Source: Actinomadura darangshiensis (lineage in GTDB: Bacteria > Actinomycetota > Actinomycetes > Streptosporangiales > Streptosporangiaceae). From it: 63,410 nt of DNA. The notes below the pieces were generated by a model that was not told the origin of the DNA, searched no databases, and saw nothing but the letters and a program-made list of their open reading frames with translations. Position numbers and translations under genes: made by a program. Of this stretch, positions 60,571 to 63,410 are shown piece by piece. The DNA lies in NCBI RefSeq assembly GCF_004349235.1, contig NZ_SMKY01000016.1:1-63410 (forward strand), given 5' to 3'. Position 1 is the stretch's first letter; each line of letters begins with the position of its first letter.

Positions 60571-60599
60571 ACGTAAGTACGTCCGATAAAACGGGTCAA
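60571..60599 (-). promoter_or_regulatory. glpFK promoter
   Basis: On the minus strand TTGACC (complement of 60594-60599), a 17-nt spacer and TTACGT (complement of 60571-60576) form a plausible promoter 45 nt before the glpF ATG. The partly self-complementary stretch ACGTAAGTACGT (60571-60582) overlaps the -10 box and may be a regulator site. Confidence 0.5.
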
Positions 60600-60696
60600 C
60601 AGCACAGTGACGACAATGTCGGCACCCCCGCGCCGTCCGGCCCCTGGACGATGATCGTGATCGTTCCCAGGGAGCGCGCCGCTACACCGCCCCGCA

Positions 60697-60732
60697 CCGG
60701 TGGCCGCGCCGGTGGCCGCGCTAGTGGCCGCG
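60697..60732. repeat. Three tandem 12-bp repeats across the end of the ThDP enzyme gene
   Basis: CCGGTGGCCGCG occurs at 60697-60708 and 60709-60720, and as CTAGTGGCCGCG at 60721-60732. The third unit carries the stop codon of the ThDP gene (complement of 60721-60723), so the copies extend the last codons into the 3' region. Confidence 0.75.
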
Positions 60733-62394
60733 GAACGCCTCCTCCAGCCACCAGGAGGGACGGCCCCTGGCGACCTTGGCGTCCACGACCATCGGCCGGT
60801 CCCGCGGGCCGGCGAGCCAGCCCTTCACCGCGTCGAGGTCGGCGGGCGTCCGGACGGTCACCGCCGCGCAGCCGAACCCGCGTCCGATCGCGGCCAGATC
60901 CGCGGGCGGGAACGTCACGGTGTCCAGCGGATGCCCGCCCGGCGCGAAGTGGTGCACCTCCGCCCCGTACGCCTCGTCGTCGTAGACGACCACGAGCAGC
61001 CCCAGCCCGAGCCGGACCGCCGTCTCCAGCTCCGCGACGGACATGAGCGCGCCGCCGTCGCCGAGCGCGGCGACGGTCAGCCGGTCGGGGCGGGCCACGG
61101 CGGCGCCGATCGCGCTGGCGAGGCCGAGACCCACCGACTGGAACGCCTGGGTGAACACGAGGCCGTCGCCGTCGGGGACGTCCAGGAACATCGCCGGGTA
61201 GCCCATGAAGTTGCCCGAGTCGACGGCGACCGTGCGCTCGCTGGGCAGCATCCCGTCGAGGGCGATGGTCAGGGTGCGCGGGTCGATGCGGTCCCCGTCC
61301 TTGGTCTCGGGGTCCTCCTCGTAGGGGACGTCCTGCCAGCGGCCCTCGCGGGCGAGCCGCTCCGCCACCTCGGGCGTGCGGTAGCCGGTGGAGTGGTGGC
61401 CGCGCGCCGCCAGCTCGGCGGCGGCCGCCCGCGCGGTCTCGGCGGCGTCGCCGATCAGGCAGAGGTCGACCGGGCGGTGCGCGCCGAGGGCCCGCGCGTC
61501 CACGTCGACCTGCACGACCTTCGCCCCCCGGCCGATCAGGGCGCCGTGCCGGGTCGTCCACATGTTCAGCGAGCAGCCCCAGCCGACGACCAGGTCGGCG
61601 CCGCGGATCAGCTCCGCGGCGGCGGGGGTGGCGAACCCGCCGCTGACGTCCAGGCCGAACGGGTCGCCGGCGAACAGGCCGCGCGCGACGGCCGTCGTCG
61701 CCGGCAGCGCGCCGCACCGCCCGGCCAGCTCGCCGAGGGCGTCCCGGGCGCCCGACAGCCGCGCGCCCCGCCCGGCGATGAACACCGGCCGCTCCGCCGC
61801 CTGGAGCGCGTCGGCGAGGCTCGCGACCGCGGCGGGCGGCGGCACCGGCAGGGCCGGCACCCGCCCCGGCCGGGTCCGGGCGGGGCGGCGCTCCGCCGCT
61901 TCGGGCAGGCGGGCCTCCTGAACGTCCAGCGGCAGCCCCAGCAGCACCGTGCGGCGCTCGGTGACGGCCGTCCGGCAGGCCCGCGCCACGTCGGCGAGCG
62001 CCGTCTGCGGGGAGTGGACCCGCTCGGGGACGGCCCCGACGGCCGCGGCGATCGCCGCCTGGTCGATCCGGAAGTTGGAGCGGACCGCGCCGGCGGCCAC
62101 CTCGCCGGAGACGACCAGCAGCGGCGTGCGGCTCTTGGCGGCCTCCGCGATGCCGGTGAGCGCGTTGGTGAGGCCGGGCCCTTGGTGGACGGTCACGACG
62201 CCGAGGCCGCCGCCCGCCCGCGCGTACGCGTCGGCCATCGTCGCGGCGCCGGCCTCGTGCCGGGCGGCGACGAACCGGGCGCCGTTCGCGGCGAGCGCGT
62301 TCGTGACGTGGAAGTTGCCGCTGCCGACGACCCCGAAGACGGTGCCGGCGCCGAACCGCGCGAGGGCCTGCCCGACGGCCTGCGCGACGTTCAT
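60721..62394 (-). CDS. Thiamine-diphosphate-dependent enzyme (acetolactate synthase-like fold)
   Basis: A 557-residue enzyme with the three domains of the acetolactate synthase/decarboxylase superfamily. The N-terminal Pyr domain has VFGVVGSGNFHVTNAL and the activating glutamate in AARHEAGAATMADAYARAGG. The C-terminal PP domain has ALGDGGALMSVAELETAVRL and ends the ThDP motif in VVVYDDEAYGAEV, where Asp replaces the usual Asn. No FAD-specific block of true acetolactate synthases is evident. The reaction may be decarboxylation or C-C cleavage of a 2-oxoacid or diketone; substrate unknown. It overlaps the cyclase gene by ATGA, so the two are probably one pathway. Confidence 0.83.
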   Translation of the reverse strand: MNVAQAVGQALARFGAGTVFGVVGSGNFHVTNALAANGARFVAARHEAGAATMADAYARAGGGLGVVTVHQGPGLTNALTGIAEAAKSRTPLLVVSGEVAAGAVRSNFRIDQAAIAAAVGAVPERVHSPQTALADVARACRTAVTERRTVLLGLPLDVQEARLPEAAERRPARTRPGRVPALPVPPPAAVASLADALQAAERPVFIAGRGARLSGARDALGELAGRCGALPATTAVARGLFAGDPFGLDVSGGFATPAAAELIRGADLVVGWGCSLNMWTTRHGALIGRGAKVVQVDVDARALGAHRPVDLCLIGDAAETARAAAAELAARGHHSTGYRTPEVAERLAREGRWQDVPYEEDPETKDGDRIDPRTLTIALDGMLPSERTVAVDSGNFMGYPAMFLDVPDGDGLVFTQAFQSVGLGLASAIGAAVARPDRLTVAALGDGGALMSVAELETAVRLGLGLLVVVYDDEAYGAEVHHFAPGGHPLDTVTFPPADLAAIGRGFGCAAVTVRTPADLDAVKGWLAGPRDRPMVVDAKVARGRPSWWLEEAFRGH

Positions 62395-63164
62395 CGCTCG
62401 ATCAGCGCGAGCACGCGGGCGGGGCTGCCCGAACCGCCGACGATCGGCAGCGGCGAGGCGAGCAGGACGGCGCCGCGCGCGGGCAGCCGGTCGAGGTTCC
62501 GCAGCTGGGTGAGGCCGTACTTGCCGGTGCCGAGGAAGTAGGAGTGGCAGGGGAACGGCGGCTCGAACCCGTGGGCGGCGCCCGCGTCGGTGCCGACCGT
62601 CTCCACGCCGAGGCCGAGGACGGGCGTCTCCTCGGCGAGCCACCGGGCGCACTCGGCCGAGATCCCCGGCGTGCGCGGGCCGTTCTCGTCGGCGTTGAGG
62701 AAGGCGTCCTGGCCGCCGGAGCGGGCGTCCCAGCCCGTCCGGTAGAGGAACCAGCTACCGTCCGGGAGCGGGCCGTTCGCCTTCTCCCAGTCGCGCACGT
62801 GGTCGATCTCCAGCAGGAAGTCGGGGTCGGCGGCGGCGTGCGCGGACGCGTCCAGCACGACCGCGGGCGCGACGAGGCGGCCCGGCGGGATCTGGGAGAC
62901 GTCCTCACCGCCGCGGCCGGTCGCCCAGTGCACGGGCGCGTCGAAGTGGGTGCCGACGTGCTCGCCGGTCTCGATGTCGTTCCAATACCACGCGGGGCCG
63001 CGGTCGTCGTACCGGCTGATCTCCTTCAGCCGGAACGGGACGGTGTTGGCGAACGGCTCCGGCAGCTGGAGGATCGGCGTCCGCTCCGACAGCGGCGCGG
63101 TCAGGTCGACGATCTCCACCGAGCCGTCGGCGACGGCGGTGAGCAACTGGGCGAGCACGGACAT
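62391..63164 (-). CDS. Cyclase-family metal hydrolase (kynurenine formamidase-like)
   Basis: A 257-residue protein of the cyclase family (PF04199 type). The metal-binding motif GEHVGTHFDAPVHW, EIVDLTAPLSERTPI at the start, GSWFLYRTGWDARSG and TVGTDAGAAHGFEPPFPCH near the end are all typical. Relatives hydrolyse N-formylkynurenine, isatin or other cyclic amides or lactones with a metal. ATG 63164 has GGAGGAACG before it. Its stop overlaps the start of the ThDP enzyme gene (ATGA), indicating coupled action, perhaps ring opening followed by decarboxylation. Confidence 0.88.
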   Translation of the reverse strand: MSVLAQLLTAVADGSVEIVDLTAPLSERTPILQLPEPFANTVPFRLKEISRYDDRGPAWYWNDIETGEHVGTHFDAPVHWATGRGGEDVSQIPPGRLVAPAVVLDASAHAAADPDFLLEIDHVRDWEKANGPLPDGSWFLYRTGWDARSGGQDAFLNADENGPRTPGISAECARWLAEETPVLGLGVETVGTDAGAAHGFEPPFPCHSYFLGTGKYGLTQLRNLDRLPARGAVLLASPLPIVGGSGSPARVLALIER

Positions 63165-63382
63165 CGTTCCTCCGGCGGCGCGGGCGGCTGAGGGGGTCGC
63201 GCGAATGACACCGAACGTATCGCAGACGGGGCCGCCCGGAGGGCCTCCCCGCGCAGGCCGCGGGCCGTCACCGGACCCCATGTTCCGGCCCGCGTTTCGT
63301 TGCTTCTGCACATGGACGGAACGTCGCGGCTCGATCACCATCGGGGCGGAACCCCGGCCGATCCCGCCCCCACGGAGGTCCG

Positions 63383-63410
63383 ATGCGCCGCAGGCCCTGG
63401 ACACTCGCGC
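63383..63410 (+). CDS. Start of a further gene, cut by the window edge
   Basis: ATG 63383 follows GGAGG (63374-63378) with 4-nt spacing and opens MRRRPWTLA, which looks like the basic start of a signal peptide. Only nine codons are visible, so the product cannot be named. It is divergent from the cyclase gene, 218 nt away. Confidence 0.4.

Noticed and set aside
58083..60605. 840-codon minus-strand frame across glpK and glpF
   Set aside because: It is out of frame with both genes, which have unmistakable motifs, and its Arg/Gly/Ala-rich translation is a shadow.

Overview
The window is high-GC, densely coding actinobacterial chromosome. Third codon positions are almost all G or C. Secreted proteins carry Ala-rich signal peptides, regulators are SARP, MmyB-type XRE, AraC and SigF-like, and many genes overlap by ATGA or GTGA. 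A Thermomonosporaceae-type genome such as Actinomadura fits, but that is an impression from gene style, not a database result. I see no rRNA, tRNA, CRISPR array, insertion sequence or prophage.

Layout. 1-5.5 kb: an ArsR-like regulator divergent from a membrane-anchored alpha/beta hydrolase, a secreted DUF1838-like protein, and an NmrA-like/DUF1772 pair divergent from an AraC regulator. 5.5-6.9 kb: a secreted protein of unknown function. 7.0-10.9 kb: a GntR/HutC regulator, a complete ascorbate-type PTS (IIC, IIB, IIA) and an SIS-domain protein, with a DasR-like operator over the promoter and a near copy inside the regulator gene. 10.9-18.7 kb: EF-hand protein, glucose-6-phosphate isomerase, thioesterase, an unknown protein, lactonase, SSADH-like dehydrogenase and a SARP regulator.

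18.7-28.1 kb (minus strand): a complete trans-4-hydroxy-L-proline degradation operon. It encodes a three-subunit D-hydroxyproline dehydrogenase, a DapA-like deaminase, hydroxyproline epimerase, an APC permease and a 2-oxoglutarate semialdehyde dehydrogenase. An XRE-cupin regulator precedes it. The same palindrome, CGTTCG-N6-CGAACG, sits at the predicted transcription start of both the regulator and the operon. An ornithine cyclodeaminase/ketimine reductase homologue lies upstream.

28.1-43.8 kb: a branched-chain amino acid type ABC importer with LivM and LivG fused, a fused E1 alpha-beta 2-oxoacid dehydrogenase, an ALDH7-like dehydrogenase, an FAD amine oxidoreductase, a Glu/Leu/Phe/Val dehydrogenase, a LysR regulator, PaaZ and an acyl-CoA ligase. 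Together with the hydroxyproline operon this reads as an amino/imino-acid catabolic island. A lysine/pipecolate to 2-oxoadipate route is a testable alternative to plain branched-chain amino acid breakdown.

43.8-51.0 kb: a 1100-residue HEAT-like protein of unknown role, an aldo/keto reductase, a small membrane protein, and an MmyB-type regulator divergent from an MFS exporter. 51.0-55.4 kb: a decayed heptose/glycosyltransferase cluster with chimeric and frameshifted remnants between intact GT9 and SDR genes, plus a pyruvyl transferase. 55.7-63.4 kb: SRPBCC protein, SigF-like sigma factor with a self-type promoter, trypsin-like protease, glpFK, a ThDP enzyme with a cyclase-family partner, and the first codons of a further gene.
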